A stretch of DNA of 64,000 nt from Acidaminobacter sp. (GCF_030247605.1 NZ_JAOTSB010000003.1:62001-126000), one strand, 5' to 3'. Shown: positions 34,547 to 44,107, counted from the first letter of the stretch. The notes: generated by a model not told the origin, from the sequence alone. A program made the numbers and translations.

Positions 34547-35227
34547 ATGGAGAAGCGCTATCAAAGAAATATGAAACTTATGACACAAGATGAGATTACA
34601 GCCTTAAAAAAGAAACGGGTCTGCGTCGTAGGCTGCGGAGGACTGGGTGGGTATATTGTTGAAATGCTCTCTCGTTTGGGTGTAGGAACCATAACGGCCA
34701 TTGACGGAGACGTTTTTGACGAGACAAACCTAAACCGTCAGTTATTGTCTGAAGAAGCGCTTATAGGCTCCTCCAAAGCTGAAGCTGCAAAGTCGCGAAT
34801 TCAAAAGGTCAATTCAGAAGTGGAAGTCGTCGCCAAAGCAGTCTTTTTAAGAGATGACAACGCAGTGGCATTGATTGCCGGTCATGATGTGGTCGTGGAT
34901 GCGCTGGACAATATTTCGACGCGCAGAATCCTGGAGAAAGCCTGTTCAGTTTGTGGAATACCACTGATTCACGGTGCTATAGCGGGATGGTATGGTCAGG
35001 TGACGACAATCATGCCCGGATCCGGTGTCTTCTCAAAGCTGTACCCTGAAACGGCAGAGAAGGGCATAGAAACCGAACTCGGGAATCCTGCTTTCACACC
35101 GGCCCTGGTGGCCTCCATACAGGTCAGCGAAACTTTGAAATTGTTGATAGAAAAAGGCGAACCGCTGGTAGGCAGGCTGCTCACCTTAAATCTTCTGGAC
35201 CATGAATACCAGATTTTTGAATTTTAG
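34547..35227 (+). CDS. ThiF/MoeB/HesA-family adenylyltransferase
   Basis: E1-like enzyme of 226 residues that would adenylate the C-terminus of the adjacent ThiS/MoaD-like protein. Seen are the nucleotide-binding GCGGLGGYIVEML near residue 30, the acidic IDGDVFDETNLNRQLL segment near 55 with the ATP-contact Asp/Asn/Arg, and DALDNISTRR near 123. The two CxxC zinc pairs typical of MoeB are not present, and no rhodanese domain follows, so it belongs to the short ThiF/HesA-like group. ATG 34547 follows a GGGGGG tract at about 11 bases. Confidence 0.87.
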   Translation: MEKRYQRNMKLMTQDEITALKKKRVCVVGCGGLGGYIVEMLSRLGVGTITAIDGDVFDETNLNRQLLSEEALIGSSKAEAAKSRIQKVNSEVEVVAKAVFLRDDNAVALIAGHDVVVDALDNISTRRILEKACSVCGIPLIHGAIAGWYGQVTTIMPGSGVFSKLYPETAEKGIETELGNPAFTPALVASIQVSETLKLLIEKGEPLVGRLLTLNLLDHEYQIFEF

Positions 35228-35378
35228 TTTGGGTGTAAACCTATCCGCCTCCACATAATCTCCACAGGTCTTTGATAGAATTGTGATCTGCCAATACTGA
35301 CAAAATTGATAGCGTAGAGTCACTCGTTATCGCAAATCTAATACGAACGGCAGAGTATGGTGTTGATGGAGTGAGCGC

Positions 35379-36785
35379 ATGAACCAACAAGAGAAAAAGC
35401 TTAGTTTAAGAGTTGACGGCATGACCTGCAGTGCCTGTGAAATCAGAATTGAAAGTGCTTTGAGCGGACTGCAGGGCGTCTTTTCAGTGAAGGCAGACCG
35501 GCAAAAGAGAAGCGTAGAGATCGTTTACATTTTTGGACAAACGTCAGAAGAAAAAATCAAAAATGGAATTGAAGCTGCCGGATACAAAGTCACCCCCGTC
35601 GGCATCCAAACAGGCAGCACGCTCCGCGAATACAGTGTAAGGAATGAGGCCCAAAGCGAAGTTTGGAAAAACGGACAAGGGATCATTTTAGTTCTCTTAA
35701 TCTTTGTGCTCTTTTGGATGCTTCAAAAAATATCAGGCGTGACACTGATCCCGGAAATTACATCCGAAGCAAGCTATGGCATAATTTTTCTTGTGGGTCT
35801 GATAACCTCTGTTCATTGTATTGCAATGTGCGGTGGAATTAACTTATCACAGTGCATTCAACGTGAAGATCAAGTTCTGCATCAGGGCTATCATAGCGCG
35901 GCAATGAAACCCAGCCTGCAGTATAATGCCGGCCGTGTTGTGTCATACACTGTCCTCGGGGGTGTTGTTGGCATGCTGGGACAAGTCATTGGCTTCGACA
36001 ACAGCGCGAAGGGCTTTGTAACCATTGTGGCCGGGGCTTTCATGATTCTGATGGGGCTTAATTTGATGGGCGCCGGTTCCTGGGCCGGAAAACTGATTCC
36101 TCGTCCGCCCGCGTTCCTGAAAAATAAACTCAATCGTCATAAGCGTTCTCAAAAACCATTTCTGGTAGGTTTGCTCAATGGATTTATGCCCTGCGGTCCG
36201 CTGCAGTCCATGCAGTTATACGCTTTGGGTACGGGCAGCTTCTCAGCGGGGGCTCTGTCTATGCTTGCCTTCAGTTTGGGTACGGTACCCTTGATGTTTG
36301 GAATGGGATTTTTGAGCACTCTGATCAGCAGGTCAGTATCACAAAAATTGTTCAGGCTGAGTGCCATAATGGTTCTAGCGCTGGGTGTCATTATGACCGG
36401 CAGAGGACTCAGTCTCGCGGGCATCTCATTTAATCCCGGCGTGACTGAAATCGAAATGGAAACCCTTGAGGATTACGGACAGATCGCTGTGGTGCAAGAC
36501 GGTGTTCAAACCGTCACAATAGAACTTCATCCCGGATATTATGAACCCATTGTCGTGCAGAAGGGCATCCCGGTCAGATTCAACATAGAAGCAGCAGAGG
36601 GCTCGCTTAATTCCTGTAATGACGCAGTTCAAATTCCGGAATTCAATATTCAAAAGCCATTGATGGTTGGAGACAACTGGATTGAGTTTGTTCCGGAGCA
36701 AGCGGGGGTAATCCCGTTCTCTTGCTGGATGGGGATGATTCGCAGTGAGATTTTGGTGGTGGATTCGTTAAACAACACGAAATAG
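35379..36785 (+). CDS. HMA / UreH-type transmembrane / cupredoxin fusion, probable copper-handling protein
   Basis: A 468-residue three-module membrane protein. Residues ~8-75: heavy-metal-associated domain with the metal-binding GMTCSAC. Residues ~110-350: six-helix UreH/SafE-like (COG2836) transmembrane domain with conserved HCIAMCGG near 148 and GFMPCGPLQSMQLYA near 268. Residues ~375-468: a cupredoxin-like domain whose ligands include His in ELHPGYYEP and the Cys/Met of FSCWMGM near the end. Such fusions handle copper at the envelope; metal specificity is inferred. The two-component genes begin 54 bases downstream, so they may regulate it or be cotranscribed. Confidence 0.85.
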   Translation: MNQQEKKLSLRVDGMTCSACEIRIESALSGLQGVFSVKADRQKRSVEIVYIFGQTSEEKIKNGIEAAGYKVTPVGIQTGSTLREYSVRNEAQSEVWKNGQGIILVLLIFVLFWMLQKISGVTLIPEITSEASYGIIFLVGLITSVHCIAMCGGINLSQCIQREDQVLHQGYHSAAMKPSLQYNAGRVVSYTVLGGVVGMLGQVIGFDNSAKGFVTIVAGAFMILMGLNLMGAGSWAGKLIPRPPAFLKNKLNRHKRSQKPFLVGLLNGFMPCGPLQSMQLYALGTGSFSAGALSMLAFSLGTVPLMFGMGFLSTLISRSVSQKLFRLSAIMVLALGVIMTGRGLSLAGISFNPGVTEIEMETLEDYGQIAVVQDGVQTVTIELHPGYYEPIVVQKGIPVRFNIEAAEGSLNSCNDAVQIPEFNIQKPLMVGDNWIEFVPEQAGVIPFSCWMGMIRSEILVVDSLNNTK

Positions 36786-36839
36786 AACCACGATCAGCAT
36801 GCTGGTGGAAGTGGTGATGGGCAAAGGAGTGCAAAAACC

Positions 36840-37544
36840 ATGACGCGAAAGACGAAAATCCTGTTAATTGAAGATGAGGCAAGCCTGGCGGAGGTTATCA
36901 AGGAGTATCTCACAGCGAGTGGCTATGACGTCATTACAGCCCATGATGGAACCAGCGGCGTTGATTTGGCGCGGCGTGAAGAGCCGGCGCTGATCCTCCT
37001 GGATCTCATGCTGCCCGATCTCCCGGGCGAAGAAGTATGTACGGCTATCCGCAAATGGTCCCGTGTCCCCATCATTATTCTCACAGCCAAATCCCAGGAA
37101 GAAGATCTGCTCAACGGACTTGGATTGGGCGCAGATGATTATGTGACCAAACCCTTCAGTCCCAGACAGCTTGTAGCCAGGATCGCGGCGCTGCTCAGGC
37201 GGAGCTCGGAGGATCCAACCCTGCTTTCGAACCGTATGTCTTATCAGAACGGCGACCTGGTTATAGACACGCTCGCCCGCGAAATATGGAAATCCGGTGA
37301 CAAGGTATCCTTGACGCCCAATGAGTACAAAATTTTGCTGGCATTAGCCTGTTATCCCAGAAAGGTCTTCACGCGCGGGGAACTGATTGAAATTGCTTTG
37401 GGCAGTGATTATGACGGCTTTGACAGAGGCATTGATTCCCACATTAAAAACATCAGGCAAAAAATCGAATCAGATTCGAAAGCCCCTCAGTATATCAGGA
37501 CTGTACACGGTATCGGGTACCGTTTTGGCGGTGATGTGGATTGA
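36840..37544 (+). CDS. OmpR/PhoB-family response regulator
   Basis: A 234-residue two-domain regulator. Receiver domain: acidic pair E11/D12, phosphoacceptor D55 in LLDLMLPD, and the Lys of DDYVTKPFS near 105. C-terminal winged helix (~135-230) ends in the family's YIRTVHGIGYRFG. AAAGGAG (36823-36829) precedes the ATG. Its stop overlaps the TTG of the kinase gene (TTGA), a typical coupled pair. The context suggests a heavy-metal or envelope signal. Confidence 0.93.
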   Translation: MTRKTKILLIEDEASLAEVIKEYLTASGYDVITAHDGTSGVDLARREEPALILLDLMLPDLPGEEVCTAIRKWSRVPIIILTAKSQEEDLLNGLGLGADDYVTKPFSPRQLVARIAALLRRSSEDPTLLSNRMSYQNGDLVIDTLAREIWKSGDKVSLTPNEYKILLALACYPRKVFTRGELIEIALGSDYDGFDRGIDSHIKNIRQKIESDSKAPQYIRTVHGIGYRFGGDVD

Positions 37545-38983
37545 ACAGGCTGGTGACAAAACTTAGAACTCGAATGGTCGTATCCCATATAACCATTGCG
37601 CTGATCGCCGTTGGCTTGATCAGTCTGTTGTCCAATCTATTTTTGGAACAACAATTTCAGGATTATGTGACGCGTAAAATCGACAGCAGACATTTGGAGA
37701 TTGTCGACCAGATCGAAAACTTGTATCAATCTGAGGATGAATGGAATGTGGCGCTGATTGAGACCATCGGCATGAGCGCTTTAGGGGAGGGGCTGATCCT
37801 CCGCGTTGAAAATTCAGTCGGGAAAGAGATTTTCAGCGCACGCGCCATGGATCACATGATGTGTGATCTCATGCTCAATCAGATTTCGGAGAATATGCGC
37901 ACACGCTATCCGCAGTGGCAGGGTGACTATGTTGAAGTGCCCTACCCGCTGATGGTGGACGGACAGAAGGTCGGCGTGGCGGAGATAGGATTCTTTGGAC
38001 CTTATTATTATTTGGAGTCGGACCTCGAGTTTCTGCATACTTTGAATCGGATTTTGCTGGCCGTTGGGATCATCAGCTTTCTTACAGCCGCATGCGTGGC
38101 GATCCTGGTATCCAGAAGGCTCACACGGCCAATTCTGCGTGTCACGGCGGCAACGCAGCGCATAGCTGAGGGGCATTATGATGAGCGCATTGGCAGTGTG
38201 GTAGAGCGTACGCACACCTTGGAAATTGACACTATGACAAAGAGTGTGGACCATCTGGCGCAGACCCTGGAGCAGCAGGCAATTCTGAGAAAAAGACTGA
38301 CCTCGGATGTCGCCCATGAACTGAGAACGCCGCTTTCGACGGTGCAGATCCATCTTGAAGGCATGCTGGACGGGATCTTCAAGCCGGATGAATATAGACT
38401 CTCCCTGTGTCACGAGGAGATCAAGCGGCTTCAGCGACTGGTGGGCGACCTGGAGCAGCTATCCCGGGTGGAACATGACATGAATCTTCTTCAGAAGAAG
38501 CCTTTTAATTTGGCTGAACTCGTGCTTCAACAGGCAGAGCTTCACCGAAATCAGGCAGCTTTAAAATCCATCAATTTGAAAGTCAAGGGCATAAAAAGCG
38601 AGGCTCAGCCGATGGTCTTAAGCGGCGACCGCGACAAGATCAGCCAAGTCCTCGTTAATATCCTTGCCAATAGTATAAAGTTCACCCCGGAAGGCGGCAG
38701 CATTGAGATTGACTGTCGAAGAGAAGGCGGTACAGCCCTCCTTCAGGTGACAGACACCGGCGTGGGTATTGCCGAAAAGGACTTACCCTTTGTCTTTGAA
38801 CGGTTCTACCGTGTGGATCCATCCAGAAGCCGTGGAACCGGCGGTGCGGGGATAGGGCTGACAATCAGCAAGACCATCATTGAGGCCCACGGCGGAAAAA
38901 TCGAAATTAACAGCCCTGGTCTCGGAAGTGGCACGCAAATTGTGATCAGACTCCCTTTAGAACCATCAAATCTCCACAATTAA
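37541..38983 (+). CDS. Membrane sensor histidine kinase
   Basis: A 480-residue kinase with two membrane helices (residues ~12-32 and ~168-190) enclosing a ~135-residue extracytoplasmic sensor region, a HAMP linker (~190-245), and a HisKA domain with the phosphorylated His in DVAHELRTPLS near 266. The HATPase domain shows the N box NILANSIKFTPEGG near 372, DTGVGIAEKDLPFVFERFYR near 405 and the GTGGAGIGLTI loop near 430. TTG 37541 overlaps the response-regulator stop. Signal unknown. Confidence 0.93.
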   Translation: MNRLVTKLRTRMVVSHITIALIAVGLISLLSNLFLEQQFQDYVTRKIDSRHLEIVDQIENLYQSEDEWNVALIETIGMSALGEGLILRVENSVGKEIFSARAMDHMMCDLMLNQISENMRTRYPQWQGDYVEVPYPLMVDGQKVGVAEIGFFGPYYYLESDLEFLHTLNRILLAVGIISFLTAACVAILVSRRLTRPILRVTAATQRIAEGHYDERIGSVVERTHTLEIDTMTKSVDHLAQTLEQQAILRKRLTSDVAHELRTPLSTVQIHLEGMLDGIFKPDEYRLSLCHEEIKRLQRLVGDLEQLSRVEHDMNLLQKKPFNLAELVLQQAELHRNQAALKSINLKVKGIKSEAQPMVLSGDRDKISQVLVNILANSIKFTPEGGSIEIDCRREGGTALLQVTDTGVGIAEKDLPFVFERFYRVDPSRSRGTGGAGIGLTISKTIIEAHGGKIEINSPGLGSGTQIVIRLPLEPSNLHN

Positions 38984-39086
38984 ACGCTATACTCGGAGTT
39001 GCAGCCGGCAGTGAGGCTCGACACATTTTGAAAACAAGCAACCTGTCAGTCATCCTTGCCAAAAATCCAATTCTGGGGGAAGTTCA

Positions 39087-39773
39087 ATGAAAAAGAGAGT
39101 TTTATTCAGCAGTGTATTTGCTATAGCCGCTTTGTTGGCATTGACCGGGTGCGGTTCCACGGACGTGGTTGCCAGCTCTGCCGTGACGTCATTTGAAGCC
39201 ATGGCGAACAATGAGGCAGTAAAAAGTCAAACATCAGATATTGGAGATGTGGCGTATTGGCGTCTTCAAGCGTCCGAAGCCGCCGTGTTTGTACTCGGTA
39301 AAAGCGCAGAGGCTGATCTGGACATAGCTATTGAGGTGGATGCAGCACTGTTTATTAACGCAGGTTTAAATCCTTCTCTGTTGTCTGAAGACCGCTATAG
39401 CTTTGATCCTGCGACTAATCGATTGTCCGTGATCAGCAACCTGGGTGATGCGCAGCTGGAGGGTGCACCTGGTGACACCATTGAAAAGACCTTCGAACAA
39501 TGGGTGAAGGGTTACAGAAAGTCTATAGGCTACCATGCCCCAATGGATCACTTTGGCATCAGTCTTGGTGACGGAAACATGCTGGAATGGGCGAAAACGT
39601 TGGAAACCAATGACAAAGACCTCGTCTTCGTTCTGAACCCGGAACCACTCATTCAGGCAGGTGTTGACCCAGCGAAGCTCGAAACCTGGGTTTTTGGAGA
39701 AGTGGAAGTCATGGATGAAGCCGGTAAAACGGTCATGGTGGAAAAGTTCCTGATGGCTTATAGTTTTGACTAA
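39087..39773 (+). CDS. Putative lipoprotein, unknown function
   Basis: A 228-residue protein with a lipoprotein signal peptide: basic MKKR, a hydrophobic stretch, and the lipobox LTGC with Cys22. The mature part is acidic, without repeats or known catalytic motifs, and has two similar segments (around DAALFINAGLNPSLL and NPEPLIQAGVDPAKL) suggesting an internal duplication. It follows the two-component system on the same strand after a 100-base gap, so it could be a target or accessory sensor. Closed by a terminator. Confidence 0.7.
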   Translation: MKKRVLFSSVFAIAALLALTGCGSTDVVASSAVTSFEAMANNEAVKSQTSDIGDVAYWRLQASEAAVFVLGKSAEADLDIAIEVDAALFINAGLNPSLLSEDRYSFDPATNRLSVISNLGDAQLEGAPGDTIEKTFEQWVKGYRKSIGYHAPMDHFGISLGDGNMLEWAKTLETNDKDLVFVLNPEPLIQAGVDPAKLETWVFGEVEVMDEAGKTVMVEKFLMAYSFD

Positions 39774-39792
39774 TTTGAGTTTGTAAATCGAA

Positions 39793-39838
39793 AGGAAGGG
39801 GAGACTGACAGCTTGCGGTCTGCTCTTCCTCTTTTTTT
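39793..39838 (+). terminator. Rho-independent terminator
   Basis: AGGAAGGGGAGAC pairs with GTCTGCTCTTCCT (one or two mismatches), then a run of seven T. It follows the lipoprotein gene. Confidence 0.8.
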
Positions 39839-39844
39839 GAAGCG

Positions 39845-39874
39845 TTGATTATGCGATTAAGTTCATGGTAAAAT
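39845..39874 (+). promoter_or_regulatory. Promoter for the alcohol dehydrogenase gene
   Basis: TTGATT (39845-39850) N18 TAAAAT (39869-39874), with a TGG extended -10. The leader then contains a CAACA-repeat stretch (about 39906-39929) and AAAGGAGAGA before the ATG. Confidence 0.5.
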
Positions 39875-39990
39875 TGAAGCAGAATTGAAATGGATTTCCA
39901 TTTCAGCACAACACAACAACACAACAACACCGTGATGACTCGAGGTGTAGAGTCCGCTTGAACGACAAACAATAAAGGAGAGAACAATCC

Positions 39991-41157
39991 ATGCTGAATT
40001 TCAAATATTACAGTCCGACGTCCGTCATTTTCGGAAGAGATTCTGTAGATAAACTAGGAACACAAATTTCTTCAGAGGTTAAGACGGTCCTGTTTCATTA
40101 TGGCGGAGGAAGCATTAAGAGAAGCGGTCTGTATGATCAGGTCCAGACCATCTTAACGGAAAAGAAGGTCAAGGTTGTCGAACTTGGCGGGGTAGAGCCC
40201 AATCCAAAGCTTACCCTCGTCAGAGAGGGGATCGCGCTTTGCCGTGAACATCAGGTGGATCTGATTCTGGCAGTTGGCGGCGGCAGTGTCATAGATTCTG
40301 CAAAGGCTATTGGTATTGGCGTGAATTATGAAGGCGATGTCTGGGACTTTTTTATGGGAAAAGCCCAGCCTGGCTCGTGTGTGCCAATAGGCGTCATATT
40401 AACGATCCCCGCAACCGGCAGCGAGACGAGTCCCAATTCCGTTGTAACAAAAGAGGAAGGTCTGATGAAACGCGGCGTGAAGTCAGATTTGATTCGGCCT
40501 TCATTCGCAATTTTGAATCCCGAGCTGACGCTGACCCTGCCGGAAGAGCAAACCTTTGCGGGGATCATGGACATATTGTCCCACGTTTTCGAGCGGTACT
40601 TTACAACCACCACACCGGTGGATGTGACAGACCTGATGTGTGAAGGCGTTATGAAGGCGACCATTGAAAACGCTTACAAGCTTCGAAGCAATCCAAATGA
40701 TTACGACGCCCGGGCGGAAATTATGCTTGCGGGAACAGTGGCCCACAATGGCATCCTGGGTGTTGGTCGTTTGGAGGATTGGGCAAGTCACAGGATCGCC
40801 CACGAAATCACGGCTTTGTATGGAACGACTCATGGTGTGACGCTTGGGATTATCTTCCCGGCATGGATGAAATACGTGTCCGCTGAACGGCCTGATAAGT
40901 TTGTACAATTTGCCCAGCGCGTCTTTGGAGTCTCACCCGAGGCATTCAATGCTCCTGCAGAAATTGCCAACGAAGGGATTCGAAGATTTGAGGCTTTCCT
41001 CTCGGACATGGGATTGCCAAAATCCTTTGGGGAGGCAGCCTTACCTGCAGATCAGCTTGACCTCATGACAGAGAAAGCCACCCTCTTTGGTTCCCTCGGT
41101 GGGTACAAAAAGCTTGAGGCAGCGGATGTCAAAGCAATTTATAAAATGGCGCTGTAA
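39991..41157 (+). CDS. Iron-containing alcohol dehydrogenase (butanol dehydrogenase-like)
   Basis: NAD(P)H-dependent group III alcohol dehydrogenase, 388 residues, close in pattern to clostridial butanol dehydrogenases (BdhA/YugJ). NAD-binding GGGSVIDSAKAI is near residue 97. The iron ligands sit in GIMDILSHVFERYF near 190 (Asp/His) and HRIAHEITALYGTTHG near 270 (two His). It reduces aldehydes to alcohols, which would complement the aldehyde oxidoreductase in the same region; this link is only by function. GGAGAGA lies upstream of ATG 39991. Monocistronic. Confidence 0.92.
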   Translation: MLNFKYYSPTSVIFGRDSVDKLGTQISSEVKTVLFHYGGGSIKRSGLYDQVQTILTEKKVKVVELGGVEPNPKLTLVREGIALCREHQVDLILAVGGGSVIDSAKAIGIGVNYEGDVWDFFMGKAQPGSCVPIGVILTIPATGSETSPNSVVTKEEGLMKRGVKSDLIRPSFAILNPELTLTLPEEQTFAGIMDILSHVFERYFTTTTPVDVTDLMCEGVMKATIENAYKLRSNPNDYDARAEIMLAGTVAHNGILGVGRLEDWASHRIAHEITALYGTTHGVTLGIIFPAWMKYVSAERPDKFVQFAQRVFGVSPEAFNAPAEIANEGIRRFEAFLSDMGLPKSFGEAALPADQLDLMTEKATLFGSLGGYKKLEAADVKAIYKMAL

Positions 41158-41161
41158 TCGT

Positions 41162-41190
41162 TGGACACTGGTAGGCCTGTATGGTAAAAT
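41162..41190 (+). promoter_or_regulatory. Promoter for trkA-trkH
   Basis: TGGACA (41162-41167) N17 TAAAAT (41185-41190), with an extended TGG before the -10. Predicted start is near 41197. Confidence 0.6.
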
Positions 41191-41236
41191 GATTTCATCT
41201 ACTCAGTGACTGTCAACAAAATAATGAAATTGACTC

Positions 41237-41264
41237 AGGCTGCAGAAATTATGTTCTGCAGCCT
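41237..41264 (+). repeat. Hairpin in the trkA leader
   Basis: AGGCTGCAGAA (41237-41247) pairs perfectly with TTCTGCAGCCT (41254-41264). It has a 6-base loop and no strong T-run. It may be a weak terminator for the upstream dehydrogenase or a leader element of trkA. Confidence 0.55.
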
Positions 41265-41295
41265 TCAAGTATAATCCGGAAAGGTGAGGGCTCTC

Positions 41296-42702
41296 ATGAA
41301 AATCATGATCATAGGTGCCGGAAAATTAGGTTACCGGCTTGCCGAAACCATGATGAACGAACAGATTGACATTACCCTGGTCGACACTAACCCCAAAACG
41401 GTCGAACGCGTACAAGATCACTTGGATGTCCTGGCGGTCCTGGGAAATGGGCTCGACATGGAAACCTTAAGAGAACTGAGCATTCAAACCTATGACATGC
41501 TGATCGCAGTGACGGGGATTGATGAGGCCAACACCATCATTTGCTCAATTGCAAAGAAGCTGGGGGTCAAGCGCACTATTGCCAGGATCCGAAATCCTGA
41601 ATATATCAGGCAAAAAGAATATTTGACCGTGGACATGGGCATAGATCATATTGTCAACCCTGATCTGGCAACGGCACATGAAATGCTGAGGTTTTTAATG
41701 AAGGGCTATCATTTCCATACAGGGGACTATGCCAAGGGTAAAGTCACCATGATGGATATTAAGGTTAATCAGCTTCAGGATTTGATCGGGAAAAAAATCA
41801 TGGATCTCGTCAATTTTGAAGGGCTCCTTATCACTGCCATTAAACGGGAGGGCACTATCCTGATCCCTGACGGCTCAACTGTTCTAAAGCCTGATGATTT
41901 GCTTTACATCATTGGAAAAACACATCGCTTGAATGAATTTGTCAAGCGTTTCAAACTCTGTCTGGACGTACGGCCGGTGAAAGATGTCATGATTTTTGGC
42001 GGCGGCAATATTGGGTTCTATCTTGGCAGTCAGCTGCTCCATAACAATGTCAACGTCGTTATAGTCGAGCAGGAACGTGACCGGTGTTTCTATTTGAGCA
42101 ATAAACTTCCGGAGGCTGTCGTGATTCACGGGGACGGCACCGACCTTCAGCTCCTCGAAGAGGAGTCCCTGGCTCAAATGGACGCTTTTGTCGGGGCGAC
42201 GGGATATGATGAGCAAAACCTGCTCATGGCCATCATGGCGAAGCAGGAAGGCGTAGATAAAACCATTGCGAAGATTTCCCGTTCAAGTTACGTGAACCTG
42301 ATTGACAAGCTGAATATCGACTTTTCATTGAATCCCATTGATATCACAGTCAGTGAAGTGCTTAAATATGTCCGGGGCGGTTTGATCGTCTCTGTGACCA
42401 TGCTGTTGGAACGCCAGGCAGAGGTTGTCGAGGTGATCGTCAATGACAATCTCGAATGCGTGAATGAAAAAATAAAAGATTTGAGATTGCCAAAAGGCAT
42501 TATCATTGGCGCGATTCTGCACAATCACCAAGTGGTCATCCCGAATGGAGAAACAGTTATTCATGCAGGTGACCGTCTTGTTATTTTCAGTTTGAACACC
42601 TCTGTGGAAGCGCTTCAAAAATTTATTCGACCAAATGATGGAGGTCTTCTCCGTGAATTATGGAATCGTACTAAAGGTCCTCGGAAATCTTCTGTTTCTT
42701 GA
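41296..42702 (+). CDS. trkA: Trk potassium uptake regulatory subunit TrkA
   Basis: Cytoplasmic NAD(H)/ATP-binding gating subunit of the Trk K+ channel complex. The 468-residue protein contains two tandem RCK units, each an N-domain plus C-domain: dinucleotide motifs IIGAGKLGYRLAE at residue ~4 and IFGGGNIGFYLGS near 232. This is the double-length form. ATG 41296 follows AAGGTGAGG (41281-41289); GTG 41284 overlaps that site. The end overlaps trkH by 50 bases, so the two are translationally coupled. Confidence 0.93.
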   Translation: MKIMIIGAGKLGYRLAETMMNEQIDITLVDTNPKTVERVQDHLDVLAVLGNGLDMETLRELSIQTYDMLIAVTGIDEANTIICSIAKKLGVKRTIARIRNPEYIRQKEYLTVDMGIDHIVNPDLATAHEMLRFLMKGYHFHTGDYAKGKVTMMDIKVNQLQDLIGKKIMDLVNFEGLLITAIKREGTILIPDGSTVLKPDDLLYIIGKTHRLNEFVKRFKLCLDVRPVKDVMIFGGGNIGFYLGSQLLHNNVNVVIVEQERDRCFYLSNKLPEAVVIHGDGTDLQLLEEESLAQMDAFVGATGYDEQNLLMAIMAKQEGVDKTIAKISRSSYVNLIDKLNIDFSLNPIDITVSEVLKYVRGGLIVSVTMLLERQAEVVEVIVNDNLECVNEKIKDLRLPKGIIIGAILHNHQVVIPNGETVIHAGDRLVIFSLNTSVEALQKFIRPNDGGLLRELWNRTKGPRKSSVS

Positions 42703-44107
42703 ATCTGCCCTCATGATGCCGTCTTTGTTGATCGCGCTGGGACTCGGTGAACCCGACCTCATGGCTTTTGTGATCACAGTGGCATTTACAATGACGGCAG
42801 GTATTGTCATGAGCAGAATCCAGGTTAAAAAGCAAAAAATGAAGGTCCGGGAAGGTCTATCCATTGTGACGCTGGGCTGGGTTGTATTTTCGGTGTTCGG
42901 CGCATTGCCGTTTGTGCTGTCAGGCTCACTTAACTTTGTAGACGCCTTTTTCGAAGTCGTATCAGGCTTTACGACGACAGGCGCCACGGTCGTGACGGAT
43001 ATCGAAATTTTGCCAAAGGGATTGCTGTTCTGGCGCTCTCTGACCCACTGGATTGGCGGCATGGGTATACTGATTTTTACTGTGGCCTTTATGCCGACCC
43101 TCGGTTCGGGAACCTTTCATTTGTTCAAAGCGGAATCCCCCGGTCCAACAGCGGATAAAATCGCACCACGAATGAAGGATACGGCCATCATACTCTATAC
43201 CACTTACATTGTGATTACGCTCATTGAGATCATACTCCTCAAACTGGGCGGCATGTCATTATATGAATCGGCGCTGCATACCTTTGGTACTGTCGGCACA
43301 GGCGGCTTCTCGACCAGGAATGCCAGCATAGGCGCATTCAACAGCACCTATATCCACCTTGTCATCGCTTTTTTCATGATGTTCAGCGGCGTGAACTTCT
43401 CCTTATATTACAAGGCGTTTAAGGGCAAATGGCATGAAATTTTTCAAAACGAAGAGCTGAGATTATATCTGGGCATCATTTTAATGTCAACCCTGGCTAT
43501 TACTCTCAACTTGAGGTTCAGTGTCTATGACAGCACCTGGACAGCGCTCAGGGACTCTTTTTTCCAAGTAAACTCAATAATCACAACAACAGGCTATGCG
43601 ACCGCAAACTTCGACTTGTGGCCGGATTTCAGCAAAAGCATATTGTTTTTATTGATGTTTACTGGCGCCAGCGCGGGTTCCACGGGCGGCGGAATCAAAA
43701 TTATCAGGATTCTATTTTTGTTTAAACTAATCAGACGGGAAATTTCAAAGATCTACCATCCGAGAGCTATGATCCCAATCCGCATTGGAGGCAAAGCGTT
43801 GTCCGGAGACATAAACGTTAGTATCGCGAGCTTTTTCGCGCTTTACATTGTGGCGTTCGTGGGCGGAACAGTTTTAATTTCACTCGAGGGGCATGGTTTG
43901 GTCAGCGCAGCGAGTGCGGTTGCGGCGACCATAGGCAACATTGGACCTGGTTTTGACTTCGTTGGACCAACGCAGACCTACGCAAATTTCAGTGATCCAT
44001 CTAAGCTGCTGTTATCATTCCTGATGCTGATTGGGCGTCTTGAGCTCTATACGGTCATAGCGCTGATCGTTCCAGGTCAGCTCCGCGAGCGGGTGTTCCA
44101 GTCGTAA
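42653..44107 (+). CDS. trkH: Trk potassium uptake channel subunit TrkH
   Basis: Integral membrane K+ channel of the TrkH/KtrB family, 484 residues with four M1-P-M2 repeats. Selectivity-filter-like segments are visible: GFTTTGATV near residue 105, GTVGTGGFSTRN near 214, ITTTGYATANF near 310, and ATIGNIGPGF near 424. It forms the pore gated by TrkA. The GTG at 42653 lies 7 bases after GGAGG inside the trkA coding end; ATG 42635 would precede that site. A perfect 19-bp terminator follows. Confidence 0.93.
   Translation: MNYGIVLKVLGNLLFLESALMMPSLLIALGLGEPDLMAFVITVAFTMTAGIVMSRIQVKKQKMKVREGLSIVTLGWVVFSVFGALPFVLSGSLNFVDAFFEVVSGFTTTGATVVTDIEILPKGLLFWRSLTHWIGGMGILIFTVAFMPTLGSGTFHLFKAESPGPTADKIAPRMKDTAIILYTTYIVITLIEIILLKLGGMSLYESALHTFGTVGTGGFSTRNASIGAFNSTYIHLVIAFFMMFSGVNFSLYYKAFKGKWHEIFQNEELRLYLGIILMSTLAITLNLRFSVYDSTWTALRDSFFQVNSIITTTGYATANFDLWPDFSKSILFLLMFTGASAGSTGGGIKIIRILFLFKLIRREISKIYHPRAMIPIRIGGKALSGDINVSIASFFALYIVAFVGGTVLISLEGHGLVSAASAVAATIGNIGPGFDFVGPTQTYANFSDPSKLLLSFLMLIGRLELYTVIALIVPGQLRERVFQS

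Noticed and set aside
39906-39929. CAACA-type short tandem repeat, considered as phase-variable tract or CRISPR remnant
   Set aside because: It is short and imperfect, has no spacers, and lies in a leader without effect on a reading frame.
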